A stretch of 38,102 nucleotides of DNA from Bacilli bacterium (GCA_017544525.1 JAFYEA010000010.1:1-38102); one strand, 5' to 3'. Shown: positions 8,476 through 16,340, numbered from the stretch's first letter. The notes: a model not told the origin generated them from the sequence alone. Numbers and translations are program-made.

Positions 8476-8910
8476 ATGAATGAAGCAAGACATTTAGGGG
8501 TATATGGATTAATAGTTGATGATAATAAGATTGCATTAATTCTAAAATCTAGAGGAGCCTATACAGGAAAACTGGATTTACCAGGTGGAAGTATTGAACA
8601 TGGCGAAAGACCTGAAGAAACTTTAGTAAGAGAAATAAAAGAGGAGTTAAATGCAGATGTAAAAGAATACAATTTGTTTGACTCAGAATCTGTTACAGTT
8701 AACTGGAAACATAAAGAACAAGATGAAAACATGCATCATATTGGTATATTTTATTTAGTAACATTAAAAGATAATAAATTAAAAGAAGATGCTGATGGTT
8801 TAGATTCATTGGGAGCAAAGTGGTACGATATTGATAAATTAAAAAAAGATGATGTTTCACCATTAACATGGATAGAATTAAATAAATTACTAAATAATAA
8901 GACAAAATAA
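8476..8910 (+). CDS. Nudix hydrolase
   Basis: 144 residues from ATG 8476 (AGAGGCG upstream). The Nudix box begins at the second G of LPGGSIEHGERPEET and runs through REIKEELNAD, fitting GX5EX7REUXEEXGU except that the final conserved glycine is asparagine. The metal-binding glutamates (REIKEE) are intact, so activity is expected. Family knowledge: Nudix enzymes cleave nucleoside diphosphates linked to another group; the LDLPGG-plus-box layout resembles MutT/NADH-pyrophosphatase-type housecleaning enzymes. Cytosolic. A strong terminator lies just upstream and another just downstream. Confidence 0.9.
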   Translation: MNEARHLGVYGLIVDDNKIALILKSRGAYTGKLDLPGGSIEHGERPEETLVREIKEELNADVKEYNLFDSESVTVNWKHKEQDENMHHIGIFYLVTLKDNKLKEDADGLDSLGAKWYDIDKLKKDDVSPLTWIELNKLLNNKTK

Positions 8911-8913
8911 AAA

Positions 8914-8938
8914 CCTAATCGATATGATTAGGATTTTT
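8914..8938. terminator. Bidirectional terminator between convergent genes
   Basis: 7-bp stem CCTAATC/GATTAGG (8914-8920 with 8926-8932), loop GATAT, T-rich on both strands; shared by the Nudix gene (+) and the membrane-protein gene (-). Confidence 0.8.
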
Positions 8939-8951
8939 ATTAAACTAATAA

Positions 8952-9416
8952 TTATTGATTATTTGAAATTTTAACAGAAATGTTTTTGATCATAAAGCAT
9001 TTAACAACTCTTACAGCAACTACTACAATAGCTCCGATTAATAATAAATAGAAACCAAATCCTAAATGTGTATATGCTGAAGATGCTTGAGATCCTTTAA
9101 TAATAGTAACTAATAAAGTCATAATTGCAATTCCAAGTAAAGCTAAATCAATTACTAGTTGAATAGTTTTATTATCTTTAACTATTTTCTTATATAAATC
9201 TTTTGCAAACATTTCTCCTGCTATAACAGCAGCTCCTAGAATAGAGAATATTAGAATTATTACTCCCCATGTTGCTTTAATAAATGCAACACTAGCAGTA
9301 TAACCAAAGAAAGATGCTACTACAAATGGAAGAAAAACTCCAATAATGCAAAAAGCAAATCCACCTAGTTCAATAAAACCTCCAAATTTTTTTACTATTT
9401 CTTTTACCTTATCCAT
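8952..9416 (-). CDS. Small four-helix membrane protein
   Basis: 154 residues; ATG at 9416 has AAGGAG 7 bases upstream. Four hydrophobic segments are seen at about residues 15-37, 45-66, 85-105 and 120-140, with basic residues at the ends (DKVKEIVKK at the start, KCFMIKNISVKIS at the end). No recognisable motif. Alanine-, glycine- and valine-rich helices suggest a simple four-span bundle. Monocistronic, with its own strong ribosome binding site. Function unknown. Confidence 0.65.
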   Translation of the reverse strand: MDKVKEIVKKFGGFIELGGFAFCIIGVFLPFVVASFFGYTASVAFIKATWGVIILIFSILGAAVIAGEMFAKDLYKKIVKDNKTIQLVIDLALLGIAIMTLLVTIIKGSQASSAYTHLGFGFYLLLIGAIVVVAVRVVKCFMIKNISVKISNNQ

Positions 9417-9550
9417 AATCGTACTCCTTTCAATATTATTAAAACATATTAATCATAATAATTCAATTATATTATTATAAAAACATATTAATTACTCGCT
9501 TTTTTATAATGGTTATAATCCTAAATATAGAAATATTATTATCAATAGGT

Positions 9551-9556
9551 TATAAT
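9551..9556 (+). promoter_or_regulatory. -10 promoter element
   Basis: TATAAT sits 22 bases before ATG 9578 with GAGGTG between, giving a leader of roughly 15 bases. Confidence 0.55.
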
Positions 9557-9577
9557 ATTATTGAATTGAGGTGTATT

Positions 9578-10375
9578 ATGTATTCGATTAAAAATGAAAA
9601 GGATATTCCATACATTTTAAAGTATCATAGAGCTAATGATATGGTAAATATTTTAACATTTTTTCCAGGGCTAAGTCCTATTGATGATTTAGTAGTAATA
9701 ACTGACGAAGAAGATTATTTAAATAATAAAGATAAAATTGAAAATTTAACTAGTGTTAGAAATGGAAATCCAATAAATGAAAGATGTATGAAGTCTATTC
9801 CCGTTAGAGAAATAAATCCAAATATTATTGACGTTATTAGGGAAATAAAAAAAGAAAATCCTAAGGGAGTTTTAATATTATTTCATTTAAACGTTGAAAA
9901 GACTGAAAGGTATCAAAGATATGCAGGTATTAGTGTTGGTGTATCGCTTGGAAATAAAATATATATAGATGCGGTAGGTAAAGGGTTTGATGGAAGAGAA
10001 GTTTTAAAAGGAATTAGCTGCCATGAAAGTTATTCAATTCCTTGGGCTGATATAAGAAGAATTAATATATCTAATTTAAAAGAATATAGAAACTTTCTTG
10101 TATCAAATAAGGACTATTTAATTAGTAGAGATGAAAGAATCAATTATTTAGTTTCTTGCGGTATCGATAGAAATGTATTAGAAGAAAATATACCTAATCA
10201 TTATAATGAAATAGAAGATTTTATATGGTTAGATATTATAAAAAATATAATAAAAGTATTAGAAAAAGAAGAAGATTTATTAAGAAGTTACGGCTTTAAA
10301 GAATTTAATTTAAGTGGCCATACTGAAGGAAGAAGATTTAGACCATGGCAAATGGCAAATGATCAAAGGATGTAA
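9578..10375 (+). CDS. Unknown cytosolic protein
   Basis: 265 residues. ATG 9578 was preferred over an in-frame ATG at 9509 because GAGGTG precedes it and the -10 at 9551 would lie inside the longer version. The protein is mixed alpha/beta: LTFFPGLSPIDDLVVITDEED near residue 25, NPKGVLILFHLNVEKTERYQ near 105, RYAGISVGVSLGNKIYIDAVGKGFDGREV near 125, and a charged helical C-terminus. No signal peptide, membrane segment or known catalytic motif was recognised. The glycine-rich middle could bind a phosphorylated ligand, but this is speculation. Monocistronic, with promoter and terminator. Confidence 0.6.
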   Translation: MYSIKNEKDIPYILKYHRANDMVNILTFFPGLSPIDDLVVITDEEDYLNNKDKIENLTSVRNGNPINERCMKSIPVREINPNIIDVIREIKKENPKGVLILFHLNVEKTERYQRYAGISVGVSLGNKIYIDAVGKGFDGREVLKGISCHESYSIPWADIRRINISNLKEYRNFLVSNKDYLISRDERINYLVSCGIDRNVLEENIPNHYNEIEDFIWLDIIKNIIKVLEKEEDLLRSYGFKEFNLSGHTEGRRFRPWQMANDQRM

Positions 10376-10380
10376 ATAAA

Positions 10381-10406
10381 AACACTATTATTAATAGTGT
10401 TTTTTA
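10381..10406. terminator. Bidirectional terminator between convergent genes
   Basis: 9-bp stem AACACTATT/AATAGTGTT (10381-10389 with 10393-10401), 3-base loop, then TTTTT on plus; the minus strand also has a T-rich tail. Confidence 0.8.
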
Positions 10407-10667
10407 TATCATATAGAAATTATCAGTAGTTTCAGTATTTGCATTTTCAATTTTTTGAAGTCTTGTATCTAAATTCCTTACTTGTCTTTCCAATTTGCTT
10501 ATTCTATCTTCATAATCATTATTGTTATTAATCTGATTTTGTGGCATTACATTTGGTCCATATGCTTGATATTCTGTGTTCATGTTATAGCCATTTGGTG
10601 GTATAAACATTCCTGGATTATTATAACTTTGATAAGTATTTTGATAAAACATATTTCTATTTTTCAT
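10404..10667 (-). CDS. Small Asn/Gln/Tyr-rich protein with C-terminal coiled coil
   Basis: 87 residues. ATG 10667 has AGGTGATA just upstream. The first 50 residues are low complexity, rich in Asn, Gln, Tyr, Pro and Met (MKNRNMFYQNTYQSYNN, then PNGYNMNTEYQAYGPN); residues 50-77 form a heptad-like helix (DRISKLERQVRNLDTRLQKI). This layout is common in small surface or spore-coat-type proteins of Firmicutes, but no family can be named. The minus-strand -10 at 10688-10683 leaves a leader of only about 10 bases, and the terminator is shared with the opposing gene. Confidence 0.6.
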   Translation of the reverse strand: MKNRNMFYQNTYQSYNNPGMFIPPNGYNMNTEYQAYGPNVMPQNQINNNNDYEDRISKLERQVRNLDTRLQKIENANTETTDNFYMI

Positions 10668-10682
10668 ATTATCACCTAATTT

Positions 10683-10715
10683 ATTATATGAAAATAATAT
10701 ATATTAGTGTATAAT
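10683..10715. promoter_or_regulatory. Divergent -10 promoter elements
   Basis: Minus-strand TATAAT at 10688-10683 faces the Asn/Gln-rich protein; plus-strand TATAAT at 10710-10715 faces trmB. Confidence 0.6.
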
Positions 10716-10733
10716 ATTAATGCGAGGTGTACT

Positions 10734-11351
10734 ATGAGATTAAAGCATATAAAAGATGCGGATAAAATTATAGCAAGTTCTTCATATTTAGTGAAGAATC
10801 CGACAGAATATAAAAATAAATGGAATAAGTTATTTAATAATGATAATCCAATTGAAATAGAAATAGGTATAGGTAAAGGTAAATTTATCATTAGTAAGGC
10901 ACTTGATAATCCAAATATTAATTATATTGGAATAGAAAAGTATGATAGTCCTTTAGTTACAGCGGTTAGGAGATTAAAGACACTTGATATTAATAATTTA
11001 AAATTAATATGTGAAGACGCTACAAATATTAATGATATATTTGGTGAAGAAATAAGCAAAATTTATCTTAATTTTTCTGATCCATGGCCAAAGAAAAGGC
11101 ATGCTAAAAGAAGATTAACTTCTGAATTGTTTTTATCTAAATATGATTTAATTTTTAAAGGATTAAAGCAAATAGAAATGAAAACAGATAATGATGATTT
11201 ATATGAATATTCTTTAATGTCATTTGAAGAAAATGGATATAGAATTCTAAAAACAGATACAAATTATTTAGATAAATATACAACAGAATATGAAGATAAA
11301 TTCATTTCGTTGGGAAAATATATAAATTATATTTATGTTGTTAAAAAGTAA
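10734..11351 (+). CDS. trmB: tRNA (guanine-N7-)-methyltransferase
   Basis: 205 residues from ATG 10734 (GAGGTG upstream). TrmB uses S-adenosylmethionine to methylate N7 of G46 in the variable loop of tRNAs. Seen: the SAM-binding glycine loop EIEIGIGKGKFI (about residues 41-52), the acidic IGIEKYDSPL strand, and the family signature LNFSDPWPKKRHAKRRL (about 112-128), which contacts the substrate guanine. Length is normal for the bacterial monomeric or dimeric form. A new promoter lies directly after its stop codon, so it is probably a single-gene unit. Identification is secure. Confidence 0.95.
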   Translation: MRLKHIKDADKIIASSSYLVKNPTEYKNKWNKLFNNDNPIEIEIGIGKGKFIISKALDNPNINYIGIEKYDSPLVTAVRRLKTLDINNLKLICEDATNINDIFGEEISKIYLNFSDPWPKKRHAKRRLTSELFLSKYDLIFKGLKQIEMKTDNDDLYEYSLMSFEENGYRILKTDTNYLDKYTTEYEDKFISLGKYINYIYVVKK

Positions 11352-11357
11352 ATATTT

Positions 11358-11366
11358 TGCTATAAT
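11358..11366 (+). promoter_or_regulatory. Extended -10 promoter
   Basis: TGCTATAAT lies 7 bases after the trmB stop codon and 29 bases before the lipoprotein start. Confidence 0.7.
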
Positions 11367-11394
11367 TTTTAATAGTAGTGGAGAAGAAAAAAAT

Positions 11395-12012
11395 ATGAAA
11401 AAAATATTAGTTATAATTTGTTTGTTTTTCTTATTTGGTTGTCAAAGAGTAGATATTAGTTCTATGTCTCATGAAGACATAATAAAAGACACTATTACTG
11501 CTGAAAGTAAGTTATATAATGTTAATAACAAAGGATATAGATATTATTTGCCAAATGAATTTAGCATAACTAAAGATGATGATTATGTTCAAGAATTATT
11601 ATCACATAATAACATCTATTATTTGAATGTTGATGTTGTCAGTTATTACTATAAAAACAATATACAAAGTGAGCATGATTTTAATGATTATGAGTACTTA
11701 ACTTTTGAGAATAATGATATTAATGGGTACTTGAGAATAAGAAAAAATAATGATAACTTTTTTGTTGAGTTGTGTTATAATTATGCTATAATAGAGGTAG
11801 AGGTAGAAGAGGGCGAATTGAACTATGCAATATCAAGAGGTATAGCAATACTAAACTCAATTAAATATAATGATTTGGTTATTGACAAATACATAAATGA
11901 TAATAGTTTAGATTCAAGTGAAACTATATATAAACTGCCTGAACCTAAGAATAAAGATGAAGGTAAAAACATTCTTCAATATATTGAAGAAAATGAAAAA
12001 GATAGTAATTAA
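11395..12012 (+). CDS. Lipoprotein of unknown function
   Basis: 205 residues from ATG 11395 (GGAGAAG upstream; an earlier in-frame start would cover the promoter). The N-terminus MKKILVIICLFFLFGCQ is a lipoprotein signal with lipobox LFGC and acyl-acceptor Cys16, so the mature protein is anchored on the outer face of the membrane. The rest is charged and beta-rich (YRYYLPNEFSI, NGYLRIRKNNDNFFVELCYN), ending in a Glu/Lys/Asn tail. The next gene follows after 15 bases, so the lipoprotein probably heads an operon with the acidic protein, the DUF948-like protein and YtxH. Suspected envelope function only. Confidence 0.75.
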   Translation: MKKILVIICLFFLFGCQRVDISSMSHEDIIKDTITAESKLYNVNNKGYRYYLPNEFSITKDDDYVQELLSHNNIYYLNVDVVSYYYKNNIQSEHDFNDYEYLTFENNDINGYLRIRKNNDNFFVELCYNYAIIEVEVEEGELNYAISRGIAILNSIKYNDLVIDKYINDNSLDSSETIYKLPEPKNKDEGKNILQYIEENEKDSN

Positions 12013-12027
12013 GAAAGAGGTGCAATT

Positions 12028-12936
12028 ATGGGCGTTTTTAATAAACTAAAAAGCATTTTCTATGATGAAATAACAGTTGATGATGATGAAGAAGAAAAGG
12101 AAGAACTTAGTAAAGTTAATAAAATTGTTAAACCAAAGGATAGAGTTTTAGAAGATAAACCAAAAATTGAAGAAATTAAATTTGAAAGAGAAGAACTTGA
12201 ACCTTTAGAAGATGTTGAAGAAGTAGAAGAAAAGGAAACTCCAAAATTAGATAACACATATAATGAAAGAGAATTATTTAGAAGTGAAAGAACATTTAAT
12301 TTTGTAGATTTTGATGATGAAGATGAAAAAGTTGATGAACCACCTGTTCAAAGAAGAAATGTGTTAAGTGAGGAAAACAGAATTTCTAGAACTGAGGCAG
12401 CACCTGCTAAAGATATAAATAAAGTATTTAAACCAACTCCAGTTATTTCACCAATATGGGGTGTTTTAGATAAAGATTATAAAAAAGATGAAATAACAGA
12501 AAAAGCGCCATCAACAGAAGAACAACTAAAGTCAGCAGTTACGTCATATGATACTGTTAGAAGAAAAGCATATGGAACTTTAGAAGATGAACTTGAAGAC
12601 ACATTAAATTCTATGAGTAAAATAACTACTGATACAATTAATAAAGAAATTAGTAAAGTTGATAAAGATGTTGATTTGTTAGAACAAAAGACTTCTAAAA
12701 TTGAAGATTTGATTAATAAAATAGAAGAAGAAACAAAAGATATAGATGATGAATTAACAGTTGGAGATTTAGAAGATGGAGTTAGTGTTCCAGGATTTGA
12801 TGAAGAAGAGGAAGTGAAGCCTGAGGTAAAAGAGGAACCAAAGGAAGAAACCGAAAATGATAAAACTTTAACAGATAGTACATTAGAACATGATTTATTT
12901 AATCTTATAGATTCAATGTATGATAAGGAGGATTAA
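12028..12936 (+). CDS. Acidic, largely disordered protein with coiled coil
   Basis: 302 residues; AGAGGTG precedes ATG 12028. The N-terminus GVFNKLKSIFYDEI is an amphipathic helix of the kind that can touch membranes or polymers. Then come long Glu/Asp/Lys-rich stretches, a conserved-looking segment FKPTPVISPIWGVLDKDYKK (about residues 136-155), a coiled coil near 185-245 (DTINKEISKVDKDVDLLEQK), and an acidic tail ending in HDLFNLIDSMYDKED. No enzyme motif is present. The layout of a helical tip, disordered linker and short conserved motifs suggests a scaffold or adaptor, perhaps in cell division or envelope work, but this is inference. It is in an operon with the next two genes (2-base gap). 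Confidence 0.6.
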   Translation: MGVFNKLKSIFYDEITVDDDEEEKEELSKVNKIVKPKDRVLEDKPKIEEIKFEREELEPLEDVEEVEEKETPKLDNTYNERELFRSERTFNFVDFDDEDEKVDEPPVQRRNVLSEENRISRTEAAPAKDINKVFKPTPVISPIWGVLDKDYKKDEITEKAPSTEEQLKSAVTSYDTVRRKAYGTLEDELEDTLNSMSKITTDTINKEISKVDKDVDLLEQKTSKIEDLINKIEEETKDIDDELTVGDLEDGVSVPGFDEEEEVKPEVKEEPKEETENDKTLTDSTLEHDLFNLIDSMYDKED

Positions 12937-12938
12937 TA

Positions 12939-13241
12939 ATGAGTGAAGTATTACCTATAATTATTTATGTATTATTGATTATACTAATAGTAGTGGCAAT
13001 AATAATTGGAATTAAACTAATATTTACATTACAAAAAGTAGACGCACTAGTAGATGATGTAACTGACAAAGTAAAAACTCTGGATAGGGTATTTGAACTG
13101 ATAGATACTGTAAATGATAAGATAGCTATTATTGGAGATACAGCAGTAGGATTACTTAGCGGTGCTCTTAGAAGAGTTTTTAAAACAAGAAAAAAATCTA
13201 AAAAGAAAAAAATTGAAAGTGAGGAAGATGAAGATGAGTAG
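12939..13241 (+). CDS. DUF948-like single-span membrane protein
   Basis: 100 residues with strong AGGAGG upstream. One N-terminal membrane helix (VLPIIIYVLLIILIVVAIII, residues about 4-30), then a helix with regularly spaced hydrophobics (VDALVDDVTDKVKTLDRVFE) and a highly basic then acidic tail (RKKSKKKKIESEEDEDE). This matches the small DUF948-type proteins that sit next to YtxH genes in Firmicutes. The neighbouring ytxH-like gene overlaps its end by 8 bases, so translation is probably coupled. Function is not established for the family; general stress or envelope association is known for the YtxH pairing. Confidence 0.7.
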   Translation: MSEVLPIIIYVLLIILIVVAIIIGIKLIFTLQKVDALVDDVTDKVKTLDRVFELIDTVNDKIAIIGDTAVGLLSGALRRVFKTRKKSKKKKIESEEDEDE

Positions 13242-13647
13242 AAAAGGTGGATTAGGAAAATTCATAGGAGGTTTAGCAATTGGTGCTGGACTTGGTTTGC
13301 TATTTGCTCCTGATACTGGAGAGAATACAAGAAAGCTATTAGCAAAGAAATTAAATGAACTAACAAATAGAGTAAAGGAAATAGACATTGATGAAGTTAA
13401 AGATGAACTTTTATACAAAGTTGAAACTTTACAAGCAGAATTAAAGACTTTAGATAAAGAAAAAGCTAAAGAAGTAGCATTAAAACAAGCAACTAAAATT
13501 AAAGAAAAAGCTGAAGACTTATACAAATACGCTATTGAAAAAGGAACACCAGTTGTAGAAAAAGCAGCTGATGATGTAAGGCGTCAAGCATTAAAAGTTG
13601 TTAAAGATATTCAAAAAAGATTAGAAGAAAAAACAGAAGAAAAATAG
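13234..13647 (+). CDS. YtxH-domain protein
   Basis: 137 residues. ATG 13234 is chosen because GAGGAAG is 6 bases upstream and the N-terminus then reads SRKGGLGKFIGGLAIG, the typical YtxH beginning: a glycine-rich hydrophobic helix (GGLAIGAGLGLLFAP) followed by D-TGENTRKLL. The remainder is one long Lys/Glu-rich helix ending ...KRLEEKTEEK. YtxH proteins are small membrane-associated proteins linked to stress in Bacillus; the molecular role is unknown. Last gene of the operon before a strong terminator. Confidence 0.85.
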   Translation: MSRKGGLGKFIGGLAIGAGLGLLFAPDTGENTRKLLAKKLNELTNRVKEIDIDEVKDELLYKVETLQAELKTLDKEKAKEVALKQATKIKEKAEDLYKYAIEKGTPVVEKAADDVRRQALKVVKDIQKRLEEKTEEK

Positions 13648-13671
13648 ACTATTATAAATAGTCTTTTTTTA
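13646..13671 (+). terminator. Intrinsic terminator overlapping the stop codon
   Basis: 8-bp stem AGACTATT/AATAGTCT (13646-13653 with 13657-13664), 3-base loop and seven Ts. The stem begins within the ytxH-like stop codon. Confidence 0.9.
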
Positions 13672-13680
13672 TGCTATAAT
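13672..13680 (+). promoter_or_regulatory. Extended -10 promoter fused to terminator tail
   Basis: TGCTATAAT begins 1-2 bases after the T-run. It would start a transcript near 13687 that reads through a decayed gene toward 14007. Confidence 0.65.
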
Positions 13681-13689
13681 TTACACTAG

Positions 13690-13922
13690 ATGAGTTGCAT
13701 GAGTCATAAAATAATAAAAAGAGATTTAAAATTATTTAATAGAAAGAGTAATATTAAATATTGTATATCTGATGAGGCGCAGTAAAAGTTAGACACCTTT
13801 ATAATTAATTTAGATGATAAAGAAGATTTTTTTTGAAGATAATATATACATGTTGATAAGGAGACATTATATACTACTAATAGAGAATATACTATTACTT
13901 ATAAAATAATAGACAAGGATTA
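13690..13922 (+). pseudogene. Decayed gene remnant between promoter and next gene
   Basis: The 359 bases between the ytxH-like gene and 14007 hold no intact gene. ATG 13690 opens 31 codons (to TAA 13783) with no ribosome binding site. Further on, two other frames give protein-like pieces: LDTFIINLDDKEDFF (13791-13835), stopping at an eight-T run, and YIHVDKETLYTTNREYTITY (from about 13844) to TAA 13920-13922. The pieces line up in order with frameshifts between, as expected of a gene lost by small indels. An AT-only inverted repeat (about 13952-13971) follows. Family not recognised. Confidence 0.4.
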
Positions 13923-14006
13923 ATAAAACTAAATATAAATAAAAGAGTTGTATTTTTATTAATAAAAATATAAAATAATAGTTAAATTATTAAGGAGGGT
14001 TTTGAT

Positions 14007-14669
14007 ATGAAATTACAATTAAAACAATTTGATATTACAATGAATCAATATCATAATCCTTTTTATGATTTATTAAATGGTACTGAAGAAGAAAGAAATA
14101 GATTTGAAGAAGATGCATATAAGAGAATAAATAAAAGAATGCATCAAATAGATTGTTTAAAAAAATTAAGAAACAATAATCTAAGTGATAATGAATTATA
14201 TTATTTAGTAAATGAAGTGTATTATTTATCTTATGAAAATAGATATGTTTTAAATACTAATATATTAACTGATTATGATTTAACAGTAATAGTAAGAGTT
14301 AATAGTGAAAAAGAACTTGATACAAGAAAGTTTTATGATATGTCTGAAATAGAGGAAATGTTTGATAATGAAGAAGTACTATTAGAAGGAACTAATATAG
14401 TTGAGTATGATTATGAATACTATAAAAAGATATATGGAGTAGAAAGAAAAGATTTTAAACATATAGATGATGATGAAATAGGTAAATATTATAGTGTATT
14501 TAGAAATAAAGAAATAAAGAATGATAAAATAATTAATAGTGTTAAGGAAACATTAACCAGTGAAAAGATTGATAAAGATTTAATGTTTCTAATTGGACTT
14601 ACTGATACTGAATTAACATATCTAAAAAATTTAGATCAACATATAAAAGTAGATAGTTTGACATATTAA
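14007..14669 (+). CDS. Unknown charged cytosolic protein
   Basis: 220 residues; very strong ribosome binding site AAGGAGGG. Highly charged and helical, with tyrosine-rich stretches (NELYYLVNEVYYLSYENRY near residue 71; VEYDYEYYKKIYG near 132). No signal peptide, membrane helix or known motif. The promoter of the T-box transcript lies within its last codons, and no terminator follows, so some transcripts may run into the T-box. Not recognised. Confidence 0.6.
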   Translation: MKLQLKQFDITMNQYHNPFYDLLNGTEEERNRFEEDAYKRINKRMHQIDCLKKLRNNNLSDNELYYLVNEVYYLSYENRYVLNTNILTDYDLTVIVRVNSEKELDTRKFYDMSEIEEMFDNEEVLLEGTNIVEYDYEYYKKIYGVERKDFKHIDDDEIGKYYSVFRNKEIKNDKIINSVKETLTSEKIDKDLMFLIGLTDTELTYLKNLDQHIKVDSLTY

Positions 14670-14686
14670 TATAAATATGTTAAAAT
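14658..14686 (+). promoter_or_regulatory. Promoter of the proS T-box transcript
   Basis: TTGACA (14658-14663), 17-base spacer, TAAAAT (14681-14686) with a TGT extension. The -35 overlaps the stop codon of the preceding gene. Confidence 0.75.
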
Positions 14687-14693
14687 TCGTTTA

Positions 14694-14882
14694 TAAATGT
14701 GAAGGAATATTAATGATTCTCTTATCATAGAAAGTTTGGGATGATGGAAACCGAATATAATGATTATTAATTCCTACCTTCTAAAACAGGTGAAAACGCC
14801 CGGGTAAAACCGTTATATTAATTAAGATAATTAAAGGATGGTACCGTCATTATGACTCCTTGTACTGTTCTTTTTATTTTGG
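14694..14882 (+). ncRNA. T-box leader of prolyl-tRNA synthetase
   Basis: A T-box riboswitch: uncharged tRNA binds the leader and prevents termination, so proS is transcribed when charged tRNA-Pro is short. Seen: the T-box core AAGGATGGTACCG (14834-14846), a degenerate form of AGGGTGGNACCGCG; a base helix of stem I pairing AGGAAT (14703-14708) with ATTCCT near 14771-14776; and, before the synthetase, a stem region with a U-rich run (about 14869-14880). The TGGT of the core would pair with the ACCA end of a tRNA with discriminator A, as in tRNA-Pro. CCG at 14751-14753, on the 3' side of the stem I loop and followed by A, is a plausible proline specifier, though my fold is by hand. The stem I is short. 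Confidence 0.85.
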
Positions 14883-14892
14883 AGGAAGAAGT

Positions 14893-16314
14893 ATGAAAAA
14901 TGATAAAATAACATTAAGAAGTGAAGATTTTGCTAAATGGTATACTGATGTTGTAAAAGCAGCTCATTTAGCAGATTATTCAAGCGTTAAGGGTTGTGTG
15001 ATATTTGAAGCAAATGGATATGCTTTATGGGAAAAAATTCAACAAGAATTAGATAAGATGTTTAAGAAAACTGGACATCAAAATGTTTATATGCCTGTTT
15101 TTATTCCTGAGAGTTTATTAAGAAAAGAAGGGGAGTTAATTGAAGGTTTTGCTCCTGAATGTGCATGGATTACTGAAGGTGGTAATAATAAACTAGAAGA
15201 AAGACTTGCTTTTAGGCCAACAAGTGAAACGTTATTTAGTGATTATTATTCTAAAACAGTTAAAACATATAGAGATTTACCAAAATTATATAATCAATGG
15301 TGTAGTGTTGTAAGATGGGAAAAGGAAACAAGACCATTCTTAAGAAGTAGGGAGTTTTTGTGGCAAGAAGGACATACTGTTCACGCAAGTGAAGCAGAAG
15401 CTAAAGCAGAAACAGATAGAATGTTAGATGTATATAAAACATTCTTTGAAGAATATTTGGCTGTTCCAGCAGTAACTGGAAGAAAAACCGAAAAAGAAAA
15501 GTTTGCTGGGGCAGAATACACTTTAACAATAGAAACATTGACTCAAAATGGTATTTGTTTACAATCTGGTACATCACATTATTTTGGACAAAAGTTTTCA
15601 AAAGCATATGATATCAAATTTATAAATAAAAATAATGAATATGATTATTGTTATCAAACATCTTGGGGAGTTAGTAATAGAATGATAGGGGCTTTAATAA
15701 TGGCTCATTCTGATGATAGAGGACTTGTATTACCACCAAAGATTGCTCCTAAACAAGTTGTAATTATTCCAATTACTAATGATGAAAAATTAATTAGTGT
15801 ATGTGAACATATTAATGAATCATTACTTGGAAAAGATATTTCTTCTTATGTAGATTATACTGATAAAAGTGCAGGATTTAAATTTGCGGAAGCAGAAGTT
15901 AATGGAATTCCAATTCGTATTGAAGTAGGATTAAGAGATTTAAATAATAATGAAGTAACGATTGTAAGAAGAGATAACTTAGAAAAACAAGTGGTTAAAT
16001 TAAATGATGTTATAAACGTAGTTACTCAACAAATGGAATTAATGCAAAAAGATATGTTTGAACGTGCACTTAAAAACATGAAAGAAAAAACATATGATGC
16101 TTCTAATATGGAAGAGGTTAAAGAAATAATGGAAAATCATCCAGGTTTTGTTAATGCATACTGGTGTGGAGATGAAGCGTGTGAACTTAAAATGAAAGAA
16201 ATAAGAGGAACTAAATCAAGATGTATCATTGAATCAAAAGGCTTTGAAGAAGAAAAATGCGTAGTATGTAATAAAAAAGCTAAACATAAAGTTGTTTGGG
16301 GTATTCAATATTAA
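14893..16314 (+). CDS. proS: Prolyl-tRNA synthetase, archaeal/eukaryotic type
   Basis: 473 residues; ATG 14893 has GGAGGAAG upstream. It charges tRNA-Pro with proline in an ATP-dependent class II reaction. Seen: class II core motifs around VYMPVFIPESLL, FRPTSETLFSDYYSK, VVRWEKETRPFLRSREFLWQ, and LQSGTSHYFGQ, an anticodon-binding domain (VVIIPITNDEK onward), and a C-terminal zinc-type domain with four cysteines (WCGDEACELK and EKCVVCNKKA) ending in a C-terminal tyrosine, WGIQY. There is no inserted editing domain, and the C-terminal extension is that of the archaeal/eukaryotic-like form found in some Firmicutes and Mollicutes. Regulated by the T-box directly upstream. Identification is secure. 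Confidence 0.95.
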   Translation: MKNDKITLRSEDFAKWYTDVVKAAHLADYSSVKGCVIFEANGYALWEKIQQELDKMFKKTGHQNVYMPVFIPESLLRKEGELIEGFAPECAWITEGGNNKLEERLAFRPTSETLFSDYYSKTVKTYRDLPKLYNQWCSVVRWEKETRPFLRSREFLWQEGHTVHASEAEAKAETDRMLDVYKTFFEEYLAVPAVTGRKTEKEKFAGAEYTLTIETLTQNGICLQSGTSHYFGQKFSKAYDIKFINKNNEYDYCYQTSWGVSNRMIGALIMAHSDDRGLVLPPKIAPKQVVIIPITNDEKLISVCEHINESLLGKDISSYVDYTDKSAGFKFAEAEVNGIPIRIEVGLRDLNNNEVTIVRRDNLEKQVVKLNDVINVVTQQMELMQKDMFERALKNMKEKTYDASNMEEVKEIMENHPGFVNAYWCGDEACELKMKEIRGTKSRCIIESKGFEEEKCVVCNKKAKHKVVWGIQY

Positions 16315-16316
16315 TA

Positions 16317-16340
16317 AAAGACTTAAAAAGTCTTTTTTTT
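16317..16340 (+). terminator. Intrinsic terminator
   Basis: 8-bp stem AAAGACTT/AAGTCTTT (16317-16324 with 16328-16335), three-A loop and continuing Ts. The T-run leads directly into the next promoter. Confidence 0.85.

Noticed and set aside
12060..12257. Ser-rich open frame opposite the acidic protein
   Set aside because: It is the antisense shadow of GAA/GAT codons and lacks a start signal.
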